Of a stretch of DNA of 30,986 nt, positions 15,134 through 22,337 are shown one piece after another. The notes beneath the pieces are model-generated. The model did not search any database. It saw only the letters and a program-made list of their open reading frames with translations, and had not been told where the DNA came from. Source of the DNA: a virus. The DNA lies in the IMG/VR virus record IMGVR_UViG_3300025168_000027, positions 1 to 30,986 of that record, one strand, 5' to 3'. How positions within the stretch are numbered: the first letter of the stretch is position 1; each line of letters begins with the position of its first letter. The position numbers were made by a program, and so were the translations under genes.

Positions 15134-15379
15134 ATGATTATTGTAATAAAAGGCTTATCGTTTAATGAGGTACATGATTACCTAGACTCACGTGGTGCAG
15201 GCGAAGGTGATTTGGATATTTACATAGATGATTACGGTTATGCAGATGCAGATCGGGGTGATATGCGAAGAATGGTTGAGGTAACGGGTAATTTAGATTT
15301 TGACGAAGAAGAGTTTTTGTTCGAGGTCATGAATGACTTGGAAAGAGAACAACCTGACGTAGAAATTATTGATCTTTAA
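15134..15379 (+). CDS. Acidic mini-protein 2, strongest DNA-mimic candidate
   Basis: This 81-residue protein has 24 Asp/Glu and 6 Lys/Arg (net about -18). An N-terminal strand MIIVIKGLSFNEVHDYLDSR leads into an Asp-rich segment 'DLDIYIDDYGYADADRGD' and an acidic helix 'DFDEEEFLFEVMNDLERE'. The regular spacing of acidic side chains along strands and helices is what DNA-mimic proteins such as ArdA and Ocr use to imitate DNA phosphates, but no sequence family is recognised here. It is flanked on both sides by junction copies 1 and 2. Function is inference. Confidence 0.75.
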   Translation: MIIVIKGLSFNEVHDYLDSRGAGEGDLDIYIDDYGYADADRGDMRRMVEVTGNLDFDEEEFLFEVMNDLEREQPDVEIIDL

Positions 15380-15390
15380 ACAACAGAGAT

Positions 15391-15630
15391 ATGAGTGAAT
15401 TAGATGAAGCATTAGATAAAATTACTCCACGTCTTTTAGACTCATTAGATTATGGAGAAGAATATAAGTTGACTCCTTTGTTCACTCTGTACCGCTACGA
15501 ATCAGAAGATTTTATCGTAGTTAATTTAGATGATGATGAAAATTGGGAGGAATTGCTTGTAGTTATCTACGATGATTATAGCGTAGATTTTGAAATAGTA
15601 GACAATGCGTTGTACAGGAAATACGCATAA
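15391..15630 (+). CDS. Acidic mini-protein 3 of the array
   Basis: This 79-residue protein has about 22 acidic and 6 basic residues. It begins MSELDEALDKITPRLLDSLD (helix), then carries strands 'LFTLYRYESEDFIVVNLDDDE' and 'LLVVIYDDYSVDFEIVD'. The helix followed by a small antiparallel sheet with Asp runs suggests a compact fold with one strongly negative face. No family is recognised. It sits between junction copies 2 and 3. Confidence 0.75.
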   Translation: MSELDEALDKITPRLLDSLDYGEEYKLTPLFTLYRYESEDFIVVNLDDDENWEELLVVIYDDYSVDFEIVDNALYRKYA

Positions 15631-15641
15631 ACAACAGAGAT

Positions 15642-15776
15642 ATGAATAGTCAAGAAATAGACACTCTACATGAGTTGCTGATGGATTTTCAGAATACTGT
15701 ACTTGAAGGATCAATGGGCAGTGCTGAAGACCGTGCAATTAGTGTGGCAATTTCCATAATTGAAGAATATTTGTAA
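15642..15776 (+). CDS. Acidic mini-protein 4 of the array (44 residues)
   Basis: This very short gene is supported by exact junction elements on both sides (copies 3 and 4). The product begins MNSQEIDTLHELLMDFQNTV and has 9 acidic residues against a single Arg. It looks like two helices joined by a Gly/Ser turn (LEGSMGSAED). No family is known. Without the flanking junctions a gene of this size would be hard to defend. Confidence 0.65.
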   Translation: MNSQEIDTLHELLMDFQNTVLEGSMGSAEDRAISVAISIIEEYL

Positions 15777-15787
15777 ACAACAGAGAT

Positions 15788-16006
15788 ATGAATACGACAG
15801 AACAGATCGCAGATTTATTTTCACGCATGGGTTACGTGGTTATTTACGCCATGAACTATACTATTGAACTACAAAAGCCTGACTTTACAGACTGGACCGA
15901 TAGAGAGTTAGACACTCTGTATGATGAAGCAGGTAGGTATGACAGCGTTCGAGTAAGTCCGATTTATAACGAACGCAACATTGCCCAAGTTGAAATAGGA
16001 GTCTAA
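15788..16006 (+). CDS. Acidic mini-protein 5 of the array
   Basis: This 72-residue alpha/beta protein opens MNTTEQIADLFSRMGYVVIY, followed by 'PDFTDWTDRELDTLYDEAGRYDSVRVSP' and a final strand. It has 13 acidic and 6 basic residues, less extreme than its neighbours. The helix-strand opening resembles small ferredoxin-like folds, but I recognise no family. It lies between junction copies 4 and 5. Confidence 0.7.
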   Translation: MNTTEQIADLFSRMGYVVIYAMNYTIELQKPDFTDWTDRELDTLYDEAGRYDSVRVSPIYNERNIAQVEIGV

Positions 16007-16017
16007 ACAACAGAGAT

Positions 16018-16167
16018 ATGAATAAACTTGGAATAGCAATAAGTGGTGCAATATCGGAATTAGATGTTGCAATTTATGAGGCGAAAAAAGTGGGCGATAC
16101 ATTACTTGCTGAAAGATTAGATCAAATTTTTGAGGAATTAGACCGTATTGATCGAAGCCTGTACTAA
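16018..16167 (+). CDS. Acidic mini-protein 6 of the array (49 residues)
   Basis: The product, beginning MNKLGIAISGAISELDVAIY, is almost entirely helical, with 10 acidic and 6 basic residues and a heptad-like spacing of Ile/Leu that would suit a helical hairpin or coiled coil. It is the least acidic member. It lies between junction copies 5 and 6, which define its start and stop. Function unknown. Confidence 0.65.
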   Translation: MNKLGIAISGAISELDVAIYEAKKVGDTLLAERLDQIFEELDRIDRSLY

Positions 16168-16178
16168 ACAACATAGAT

Positions 16179-16409
16179 ATGAGCAGTACACCTAGGAGTT
16201 GGAAAGAGTTATATGATTTAACCAATGATTATTTTGGTTTAAATAGCTATGAAGCGGACTCAATTCTAGAAACATTTTTTGCGTATAACTTTGATGTGAA
16301 CGAACCTGAATTTGTTTATCAATTAAATCAAAGAGAATTGCTTTTAGATAGAGAATGGGAAGATTGGTTTTTGCGGAACGGTGGTGATGAAAGACTGATT
16401 GAATACTAA
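16179..16409 (+). CDS. Acidic mini-protein 7 of the array
   Basis: This 76-residue helical protein has 17 acidic and 6 basic residues and many Phe, Tyr and Trp ('YDLTNDYFGLNSYEADSILETFF', 'LLLDREWEDWFLRNGGDE'). It is preceded by the one junction with a base change (ACATAGAT). Aromatic plus acidic surfaces are typical of protein-protein interfaces and of nucleic-acid mimics, but no family is recognised. Junction copy 7 carries its stop. Confidence 0.7.
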   Translation: MSSTPRSWKELYDLTNDYFGLNSYEADSILETFFAYNFDVNEPEFVYQLNQRELLLDREWEDWFLRNGGDERLIEY

Positions 16410-16418
16410 ACAACAGAG

Positions 16419-16697
16419 ATGAGGACAGACCTATATATCAGTAAAGAAAGACGGTACGATTTGCTCTCGGCTTTGCTATTGGAATATGGCAAAGATCCTT
16501 CTGTTGGTCAGGATCGTTTTGAGTTTATTGAACTTCTTGCTGAGATTACCGCATCGTTTTTTAATGTTGAGGGCATGTCAGCACAAGAAGCCATCGACTA
16601 CGTGGAAGACAGCGTTAGTTATATGGGCATAGGATTTGGAAGAGAAGATTACATTGATGACTTTCTTGATGATTTAGATTACATAAGAAGAGCATAA
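16419..16697 (+). CDS. Acidic mini-protein 8 of the array
   Basis: This 92-residue helical protein begins MRTDLYISKERRYDLLSALL and ends in a strongly acidic helix 'GREDYIDDFLDDLDYIRR'. About 21 acidic and 9 basic residues are present, the basic ones clustered at the N-terminus. Its start follows the shortened junction (copy 7, two bases missing), and its stop belongs to copy 8, which also starts the prohead protease. Function unknown. Confidence 0.7.
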   Translation: MRTDLYISKERRYDLLSALLLEYGKDPSVGQDRFEFIELLAEITASFFNVEGMSAQEAIDYVEDSVSYMGIGFGREDYIDDFLDDLDYIRRA

Positions 16698-16708
16698 ACA
16701 ACAGAGAT

Positions 16709-17656
16709 ATGGAACGTAAGCTAATTGAACTACTTATTGGGGACGAATCAGAAGTTGCAGTAGAAGCAATCAGTCTAGTAAAGCATCCTGCAATTGAGGA
16801 GAATTTCATCTTTTTCTCTAAGCAGGGTAAGAAAGATCAATTTGTCTCATTAGCGAGCGTAGAGGACGAGGACAAACGGATGCTCATTGGCCCTGCTTTA
16901 ATTCCTGATAAGCACATCCCACGATACGATGAGCTGAAAGACGAGGAGTACGACGTTTACTTCTCTAAGGACACAGTTAAGCAAGCTGCTGAAATGTATT
17001 TGAAGCAGAACCGCACCAACGATCACACCTTTGAGCATCAGGACGCAATCGACAATGTATCAGTCGTAGAGTCTTGGGTAGTGTCTGACCCAGAGATGGA
17101 TAAATCAAAGCATTATGGACTAAACGTACCTGAAGGCACTTGGATGGTTCGAGTCCACGTAGGGAACGACGAGATGTGGAAATTCGTCAAGGAGCAAGAA
17201 GTACAAGGCTTTTCTATTGAAGGCTATTTCGTAGACAAAATTGAAAACATGAGCAAACGCGCAAATCCTATTATGGATACCCTTACCGAAATCAAGAACT
17301 TGCTATTGGGCAAACGAAATCTGTACGCTGAAGTCAGGCTTGAAAACGGTCAAATGATTGTCACAGAATCCGATGAATTATCGGCTGGAGTTGAGGTCAA
17401 AACTTTAGATGAAGAAGGTCAGCCAATCGAAATGGCTAACGGCAAGTACACCACAGAAGCAGGAGTAGAGCTTGAGGTGTTTTCAGGCGTTTTAACGGAG
17501 TATGACGGAGAAGTAAAGGCAACGGAAGACAAGGCAGAAGAAGAGGTAAAGAAGGAGGAGTTAAGCCGTAAAAAGCTAATCAAAAAGCACAAGCGCGAAC
17601 TACACAAAATAGTAGTTAAGAAATACGGTTCACTTTACAATTTAAAGAAGCTATGA
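16709..17656 (+). CDS. Prohead serine protease, XkdF-type (S78_2-like)
   Basis: Residues about 20-180 match the XkdF-like prohead protease family. There is an opening 'AVEAISLVKHPAIEENFIFF', then 'RMLIGPALIPDKHIPR', the catalytic His segment 'TFEHQDAIDNVSVVESWVV' and the catalytic Ser in 'EVQGFSIEGYF'. It is expected to mature inside the prohead and digest scaffold. Residues about 185-315 are a separate Glu/Lys-rich tail with 'VRLENGQMIVTESDEL' and 'EEEVKKEELSRKKLIKKHKREL', a possible built-in scaffold segment. Its start uses the same junction element as the upstream mini-genes, and its stop overlaps the ardA start as ATGA. Confidence 0.85.
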   Translation: MERKLIELLIGDESEVAVEAISLVKHPAIEENFIFFSKQGKKDQFVSLASVEDEDKRMLIGPALIPDKHIPRYDELKDEEYDVYFSKDTVKQAAEMYLKQNRTNDHTFEHQDAIDNVSVVESWVVSDPEMDKSKHYGLNVPEGTWMVRVHVGNDEMWKFVKEQEVQGFSIEGYFVDKIENMSKRANPIMDTLTEIKNLLLGKRNLYAEVRLENGQMIVTESDELSAGVEVKTLDEEGQPIEMANGKYTTEAGVELEVFSGVLTEYDGEVKATEDKAEEEVKKEELSRKKLIKKHKRELHKIVVKKYGSLYNLKKL

Positions 17657-18375
17657 AGCTAGAAAAAATATACATTTTTATGGAGCCGTATGACTACAAT
17701 TACCGTGGTCAAGGCTTTTACATTTATCCGTGGTCGTACAATTCTTGGGACGCATTCCAGAAAGGAATGGAAGAGAAGAAAGCCGATTACCCACCAGAAG
17801 TAGAAGAGTGGGAGTTTGTCGATTCTGATGGGCTAAACGCTTACGGAATTGATATGGATGGTATCTCGGAAAAAGACTGGGACGGCATTCAAGAATTAGC
17901 CAAGTTTGCTGATGAAATTGGTTTAGACATCTACGACATCGAAAAGGTGCGCAGCGATTTGGGGAATGTTGATGTAGATTATCTAGAAGAAAGCTACCAA
18001 GGAGAGTTTGACAGCCTGTTAGACTACTCATACGAATTGTTAGACGAACTAGGTGTTAGTAATGAGATGGCTGAACGGTACTTTAGCTTCGACAAGTTTG
18101 GGTACGCACTGCGAGTAAGCGGTGATGTAGACGCTATGTTTATGGATGAGTGGGAAGACAATTACGATAGCGAAATGGAAGCTATGGATGCTTTGGAAGA
18201 ATTCCAGCGTCGCACCGATGCAGAAATCGGAGAATACTATATCTACGACATACTAGGTAGTTTGAGTGAGCTAGGAGCAGAAACGATGAAAGATTACTTT
18301 GACTACAAAGCATTTGCTCGTGACCTTAGTTACGATTACGATGAATACTTTGGTCGCATTTGGTGGAATCACTGA
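17653..18375 (+). CDS. ardA: ArdA-like antirestriction protein
   Basis: The 240-residue, very acidic protein carries the ArdA signature. 'LEESYQGEFDSLLDYSYELLDELG' (about 115-140) is the family's 'ee.Y.GeF.s..dya.el' region, and the C-terminal 'YFDYKAFARDLSYDYDEYFG' matches the 'YfDyeayArDl..d' anti-restriction motif. ArdA dimers imitate bent B-form DNA and occupy the DNA-binding groove of type I restriction-modification enzymes. Typical ArdA is about 165-170 residues, so this one has roughly 70 extra residues, mainly acidic N-terminal sequence. Its coupling (ATGA) to the prohead protease gene places it in the virion operon, unusual for a protein needed at DNA entry. Confidence 0.85.
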   Translation: MKLEKIYIFMEPYDYNYRGQGFYIYPWSYNSWDAFQKGMEEKKADYPPEVEEWEFVDSDGLNAYGIDMDGISEKDWDGIQELAKFADEIGLDIYDIEKVRSDLGNVDVDYLEESYQGEFDSLLDYSYELLDELGVSNEMAERYFSFDKFGYALRVSGDVDAMFMDEWEDNYDSEMEAMDALEEFQRRTDAEIGEYYIYDILGSLSELGAETMKDYFDYKAFARDLSYDYDEYFGRIWWNH

Positions 18376-18629
18376 TGTGGGATAGAATCTACGACATATG
18401 GATTGGTGACGAGGACGCGGAGCTGCGCAATATGATTGACGAGTTTCGAATGGACTATGCGCTTAATCGCAAGTTCATGGTTGCCTTAGACCTCATCGAG
18501 TCGGCTGTAGCCAATTGGGATTACACAGAGGCTGAAACCTTGTTTGAAGAGTATGCTCCAGCAGAAATGGACTACTATGACAAAAGACTTTTTACAACAC
18601 TTTTAAGAGACGCTAATTATGGCATTTAA
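18375..18629 (+). CDS. Acidic helical protein after ardA, candidate anti-defence partner
   Basis: ATG 18375 overlaps the ardA stop (TGATG), giving 84 residues beginning MWDRIYDIWIGDEDAELRNM. About 20 acidic against 8 basic residues, with repeated aromatic-acid pairs (WD, YD, EE, DYYDK). It does not follow a junction element but resembles the array proteins in size and charge. It may act with ArdA or be another DNA mimic. No family is recognised. Its 3' end overlaps the next structural gene by 11 bases. Confidence 0.7.
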   Translation: MWDRIYDIWIGDEDAELRNMIDEFRMDYALNRKFMVALDLIESAVANWDYTEAETLFEEYAPAEMDYYDKRLFTTLLRDANYGI

Positions 18630-19431
18630 ATTTTTTGACGAATTAACAGCGGTAGCAGGCTTTCAAGTTTTGCCTGAGCCTATGGTATTGCACAACCCAG
18701 ACGATGCTGCAATTACTTTAACCTTAAAGCCTTTGCAAGCAGATTTGTTTAGCCCACTAAAATCAGGCGATAATGTATTTGGTGCAATTAATGATTTACC
18801 GACGATGAAAAAAGTAGCGGCGATTTCTTCGTATGCTACTACATCAAGCGGTCGTGGATCGGGTGGTAAAATTAAAGTCACAGTAACTGATGTACAGGGT
18901 GATTTGGTTGATGCTTTCCCCACAGCTACAGGGCCAGTGTTCTCAACAAATCCTCCAATAGGTGATGGTTTTCAAACGTATCGACCAACTTCCGATGGAG
19001 ACGGTGAAGGGCTTCAGATTACTATGAAAGTTACAGGAACTGCTGTAACACAAATTGTCGAAGTCACAAATCTGATTAAAGGCACAGGTTACAAAGCAAG
19101 TGATGTTTTGACTTTTACAGACGTTAACGGAGGTGCTGACTTTACATATACGCTACTTGCAGGCGACACGGAAGCTTTGTTTCAACCGTCTGCGGCTATA
19201 GTAGATTCCAATGCTTTAGGGGCTAATTACCGTGTTGGTGATTGGTTGTATATTACACTAACTGAAACAGTTGATTCTGTTGCTTATAAGTATCCTTTGC
19301 AGTTTCAAATTCCAGCCACCGCCATAAACGAAACGCAAATGACATATGTTCTGGGTGTGGGTGAAAGCACCCCATTTCAAAACGTAGAATTTAAAGTAGG
19401 AGCAACAACAGATATTTTAGCATTATCATAA
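18619..19431 (+). CDS. Virion structural protein, possible head decoration protein
   Basis: This 270-residue beta-rich protein has Thr/Gly-rich segments such as 'GKIKVTVTDVQGDLVDAFP' and 'LIKGTGYKASDVLTFTDVNGG'. The second is a pattern common in beta-helical or Ig-like parts of phage virion proteins. It lies two genes upstream of the major capsid protein in the same operon, so decoration or capsid-stabilising is the simplest guess; a tail fibre part is the alternative. No enzymatic motif is seen. Confidence 0.5.
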   Translation: MAFKFFDELTAVAGFQVLPEPMVLHNPDDAAITLTLKPLQADLFSPLKSGDNVFGAINDLPTMKKVAAISSYATTSSGRGSGGKIKVTVTDVQGDLVDAFPTATGPVFSTNPPIGDGFQTYRPTSDGDGEGLQITMKVTGTAVTQIVEVTNLIKGTGYKASDVLTFTDVNGGADFTYTLLAGDTEALFQPSAAIVDSNALGANYRVGDWLYITLTETVDSVAYKYPLQFQIPATAINETQMTYVLGVGESTPFQNVEFKVGATTDILALS

Positions 19432-19432
19432 C

Positions 19433-19948
19433 ATGAGACGAAAGTTTGAAGAAGAAACGGTGGAGACTCCCGTAGAAGAAGTCCAAGAAGAATCTACCCC
19501 AGATTCTCATGAGCAGTTTATTAATATTTTAGTCGAGATGGGGTTATCGGCTGAACAAGCAGAAGCAGTACACGAAATGGCTATGAATCTAGCACAAGGT
19601 TCTTCAGAAGAAACAGTTACTGAAGAAACAAAAGTAGAAGCGTCTCAATCACGACGAGAAGAATTTGCACGTCGCAAGAAGCGTCGCGGTTATTCACGTC
19701 GCAAGATGTCAGAAGAGCGCGGAGAAGGTCGTCCAGCACGACGAACAGAAATGTCACGAGAAGAGATGCGTATGCGTCGATTGTCACGACAAAACCGAAT
19801 GTTGCGTGAGCAGCTTCAAGAACTTGGTCAGCAACCTGCGGCCAATCCAGTACGCAATCGCCCACAAGCGAAAGCCGAACAGCCTACTATCTCAGCAGAG
19901 GGAACGGCAAAAAGCAGGGTATTTGGTTACTTTAAAGATATGATTTAA
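19433..19948 (+). CDS. Candidate capsid scaffold protein
   Basis: This 171-residue, highly charged protein starts one base after the previous stop and ends one base before the capsid gene. The N-terminus is acidic (EEETVETPVEEVQEE), then a helix 'QFINILVEMGLSAEQAEAVHEMAMNLAQ', an Arg-rich middle (about 75-125) and a Pro/Gln-rich C-terminus. Low-complexity, charged, helical proteins directly before the capsid gene are typically scaffolds digested by the prohead protease. An alternative is a DNA-binding internal head protein, because the Arg-rich middle could hold packaged DNA. Sequence alone does not decide. Confidence 0.5.
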   Translation: MRRKFEEETVETPVEEVQEESTPDSHEQFINILVEMGLSAEQAEAVHEMAMNLAQGSSEETVTEETKVEASQSRREEFARRKKRRGYSRRKMSEERGEGRPARRTEMSREEMRMRRLSRQNRMLREQLQELGQQPAANPVRNRPQAKAEQPTISAEGTAKSRVFGYFKDMI

Positions 19949-19949
19949 A

Positions 19950-20963
19950 ATGAGTATTTCACGTTATCAGCGTCGCCATCGTGCGTTCGCAAATCCAGCT
20001 CTTTCGCCTGATCCAAGCACGTATGCAGGTGAAGCAGCAGATTTTTATGTAGCACCAGCAATTCATGGTGCAGACACAGTAGCCAACAACTGGGTTACAC
20101 AGTTGGACGGAATCCAAAACAAAGCCGTAGTATCAGGTGCGTCTGTTGCAAGCGACGTTATTCAATCAGCAGGTTGTGATTTCCAAGATGGCAACAGCGT
20201 TACTGTTGATGAGCGCGTATTGACGCTAACTGATTTGAAAGTTAACGAGTCGCTTTGCCGAGGTACTATTCTACCTACATGGCAAGGCATGACTGGGGCA
20301 CGTCAATCTATGGATTGGTCTAACGACTCATTCCGTAATTTTGTTTTTGCTACAATCGCAGCTAAAACTGCTGAATCAGTAGAAAATAACATCTGGGTTG
20401 GTGGTAAGGCAACAGGATTCTTGTCAAACGACGGTGTATTTGATTCTGCTGGTTGGGCTGTTGGTCGTTTGCAGGGTGCTACAGAACAAGTAATTGCTAC
20501 TATCACCAATGTAAATGCTACAGCGGAGTTTAATAAGGTCTACACTAAGATGGCAGAAACAACACCTGCTGTAATTACTAAGCCTGACACTGCTTTCTAT
20601 TGCTCGCCTAAGACATACGCTTTGTACTGCCAGCAATTGGCAGGTCTTGGAGTAGGATTGGCAAATAACGCGGGTCAAGGTATTAACAACCAAGGTGCAG
20701 CTCAGTCATTCACAGGGATGACATTCATGGGTATTCCAATTCACGTTTCAGGAGGTATTCCTAACAACTGTATTGTTATGGCTCAAGAGTCAAACTTGTA
20801 TGTCGGTTCTAACTTGCGAACTGACTACACGCAGGCTGCTGTCATTCCCGTATATCAATACGACGGATCAGACAACATTCGAGTAACTATGCAGTTTGGC
20901 CTAGGTACGCAAGCTGGACGATTGACAGAGATTGTAGTTGGTGCTTTAACGACTATCCTCTAA
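19950..20963 (+). CDS. Major capsid protein
   Basis: This 337-residue protein follows protease and candidate scaffold in standard order. It has a basic N-terminus (MSISRYQRRHRAFANP), a region 'DERVLTLTDLKVNESLCRGTILPTWQ', the helical stretch 'FVFATIAAKTAESVENNIWVGG', and a C-terminal part 'GIPIHVSGGIPNNCIVMAQESNLYVGSNLR' followed by 'DNIRVTMQFGLGTQAG'. The last segments match the P-domain end of HK97-fold capsids of Bacteroidota phages (predicted substrate-like loop, 'sNL..GtdL'). Length fits an HK97-fold subunit without a large delta domain. The stop overlaps the next ATG (TAATG). Confidence 0.8.
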   Translation: MSISRYQRRHRAFANPALSPDPSTYAGEAADFYVAPAIHGADTVANNWVTQLDGIQNKAVVSGASVASDVIQSAGCDFQDGNSVTVDERVLTLTDLKVNESLCRGTILPTWQGMTGARQSMDWSNDSFRNFVFATIAAKTAESVENNIWVGGKATGFLSNDGVFDSAGWAVGRLQGATEQVIATITNVNATAEFNKVYTKMAETTPAVITKPDTAFYCSPKTYALYCQQLAGLGVGLANNAGQGINNQGAAQSFTGMTFMGIPIHVSGGIPNNCIVMAQESNLYVGSNLRTDYTQAAVIPVYQYDGSDNIRVTMQFGLGTQAGRLTEIVVGALTTIL

Positions 20964-21553
20964 TGCCAATTAGCTGTACATTAGCAGCAGGTCGGTCTAT
21001 TGATTGCACTGATGTAGTAGGTGGTTTAAAAGCCGTTTACTTCGCATCGGTCTTTCAAGATTTAAGCGTATCAGCCAGCGTTACTGCTGGAGTTCTTGAC
21101 GAGCTTAAAGGAGACACTGGAGCAGCAAGTGGTAACCTTACCATTTTCCGCTATGACTTACGACCTGAGTTGTCAAGCATGACCATTAATGTACAAGCCG
21201 ACACCAATAACGGAACAGTATTCTATGAGCAAACGCTCAGTTTAATGTTCCATAAATTGGCAAGTTCAGACGCAGACAAAATTGTATCGTTGGCTAAGAG
21301 CCGTCTTAACACATTCGTGTTGGACAACAACGATCAATTGTACTGCCTCGGAGCTGAAAACGGCTTGGATGTTTCAGGAGGTAACTTGACAACAGGTACT
21401 AGCTTTGGTGATATGAATGGATTCCAACTGGACTTTAGCGGTCGTGAGTTGTTCCCAATCTATTTCTTACCATCTCCAACAGTAGGCGCAGCAGATTTTC
21501 CGTTCAACGGAGCAGATGCTTTAGCTACTGGCGTTACACTCGCATTGAGTTAA
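20963..21553 (+). CDS. Structural protein after capsid, candidate major tail tube protein
   Basis: This 196-residue protein begins MPISCTLAAGRSIDCTDVVGGLKAVYFA. The 'C.L..GR...C.D.VGGLK.VYF' opening is a signature I recall from a structural protein directly behind the capsid gene in many Bacteroidota siphoviruses. The rest is beta-rich with 'TVFYEQTLSLMFHKL' and ends in hydrophobic strands, compatible with a tail tube fold, though a head-tail or decoration role cannot be excluded. A strong terminator follows 19 bases after the stop, ending the virion operon. Confidence 0.55.
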   Translation: MPISCTLAAGRSIDCTDVVGGLKAVYFASVFQDLSVSASVTAGVLDELKGDTGAASGNLTIFRYDLRPELSSMTINVQADTNNGTVFYEQTLSLMFHKLASSDADKIVSLAKSRLNTFVLDNNDQLYCLGAENGLDVSGGNLTTGTSFGDMNGFQLDFSGRELFPIYFLPSPTVGAADFPFNGADALATGVTLALS

Positions 21554-21571
21554 CAGATAAAATGACAAAAG

Positions 21572-21605
21572 AAAAAGGGGTAGGCTTCGGTTTGCCCCTT
21601 TTTTT
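21572..21605 (+). terminator. Strong rho-independent terminator after the capsid operon
   Basis: AAAAAGGGG (21572-21580) pairs with CCCCTTTTT, with additional inner pairs closed by a C(TTCG)G tetraloop, a specially stable loop, and a run of T follows. It separates the capsid operon from the metallophosphoesterase and tail-fibre genes. Confidence 0.9.
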
Positions 21606-21617
21606 ATTTTAGTTAGT

Positions 21618-22319
21618 ATGATATACCGCCCACGTCTAGACCCAAAGCTAAAGCCAGCACTTGACCATCTAAGAGAAAATGAGCGTAGAATTTTAGTCAT
21701 AGGAGACATACATGAACCATTTGTTCATCAAAATTATTTTAGTCACTGTGTAGAGGCTTATGAAAAGTTTGCTTGTAATCAAGTCATATTTATTGGAGAT
21801 ATAATTGATTCACATGCCAGTAGCAGGTGGGAATCTTCTCCTGACGGAGAAAGCCCTAGGACGGAGTTAGAAATGGCAATAGAGGGTATTAAAAAATGGC
21901 GTGACGCATTTGAAGTCGCTGATGTGACCATTGGAAATCATGATCGAATTGTCGCGCGTAGGGCATTTAGTAGTGCTATTCCTAGCGTTTGGATTAAGAG
22001 CTTCAATGAGGTTTTAGGCACAAATTGGAACTGGGTTGAAAGTATAGAGTACGATGATGTTTTGTACATTCACGGAGAAGGCCCAACCGCTAAAACACGA
22101 GCAAAAAACGAGATGCAAAGCATTGTCCAAGGGCATCGACATACCGAGATGGAGGTCGTACATTTGACTGGCAGGCAAAATATATGGGGCATGCAAACAG
22201 GTTCGGGCATTGACGCTTCGTCTTACGCGATGGCTTACAGTAAGCATTTTAAAAAACCTGCTCTAGGCTGTGGAATCGTTATTGGAGGTCACACAGCGTT
22301 TAATTACGCTATGCAATAA
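21618..22319 (+). CDS. Calcineurin-like metallophosphoesterase
   Basis: This 233-residue enzyme has all the metal-binding motifs of the family in order: 'VIGDIHEPF' (GDxH, about residue 31), 'FIGDIIDSH' (GDxxD, about 60), 'TIGNHDRI' (GNHD, about 113), and near the C-terminus 'VQGHRHTE' (GHxH) with a preceding 'YIHGEG'. Two metal ions should activate water to cleave a phosphoester. The substrate is unknown; phage members may act on proteins, nucleotides or nucleic acid ends. It follows a strong terminator by 12 bases with no clear promoter, so read-through or an unrecognised start signal must drive it. Confidence 0.85.
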   Translation: MIYRPRLDPKLKPALDHLRENERRILVIGDIHEPFVHQNYFSHCVEAYEKFACNQVIFIGDIIDSHASSRWESSPDGESPRTELEMAIEGIKKWRDAFEVADVTIGNHDRIVARRAFSSAIPSVWIKSFNEVLGTNWNWVESIEYDDVLYIHGEGPTAKTRAKNEMQSIVQGHRHTEMEVVHLTGRQNIWGMQTGSGIDASSYAMAYSKHFKKPALGCGIVIGGHTAFNYAMQ

Positions 22320-22337
22320 AACTTATATTATTAAGTG

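Larger units (their letters stand above)
15120..16711 (+). repeat. Eight copies of a 17-base stop-spacer-start junction element
   Basis: TAAACAACAGAGATATG occurs at 15120-15136, 15377-15393, 15628-15644, 15774-15790, 16004-16020 and 16695-16711 without change. It occurs at 16165-16181 with one change (G to T) and at 16407-16421 lacking the AT before ATG. In every copy TAA is the stop of the gene on the left and ATG is the start of the gene on the right. The proteins they join do not resemble one another, so gene duplication does not explain the repeats. The element may be a translation-initiation signal, a binding site for an RNA-binding regulator, or a recombination seam for exchanging gene cassettes. 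Confidence 0.97.

Noticed and set aside
15120-16711. CRISPR-like repeat array
   Set aside because: The repeated element is 17 bases, the intervals vary from about 130 to 270 bases and each interval is an open gene with stop and start inside the repeat. No cas gene is present.
17678-18031. Minus-strand 117-residue frame opposite ardA
   Set aside because: Low-quality composition with many His, Cys and Leu, produced by the Asp/Glu-rich codons of ardA on the plus strand.
21562-21612. 16-residue reading frame before the metallophosphoesterase
   Set aside because: It is formed by the terminator sequence itself and has no independent support.
22335-22337. GTG at 22335 as start of the tail fibre
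   Set aside because: An ATG follows immediately and is the more usual start.
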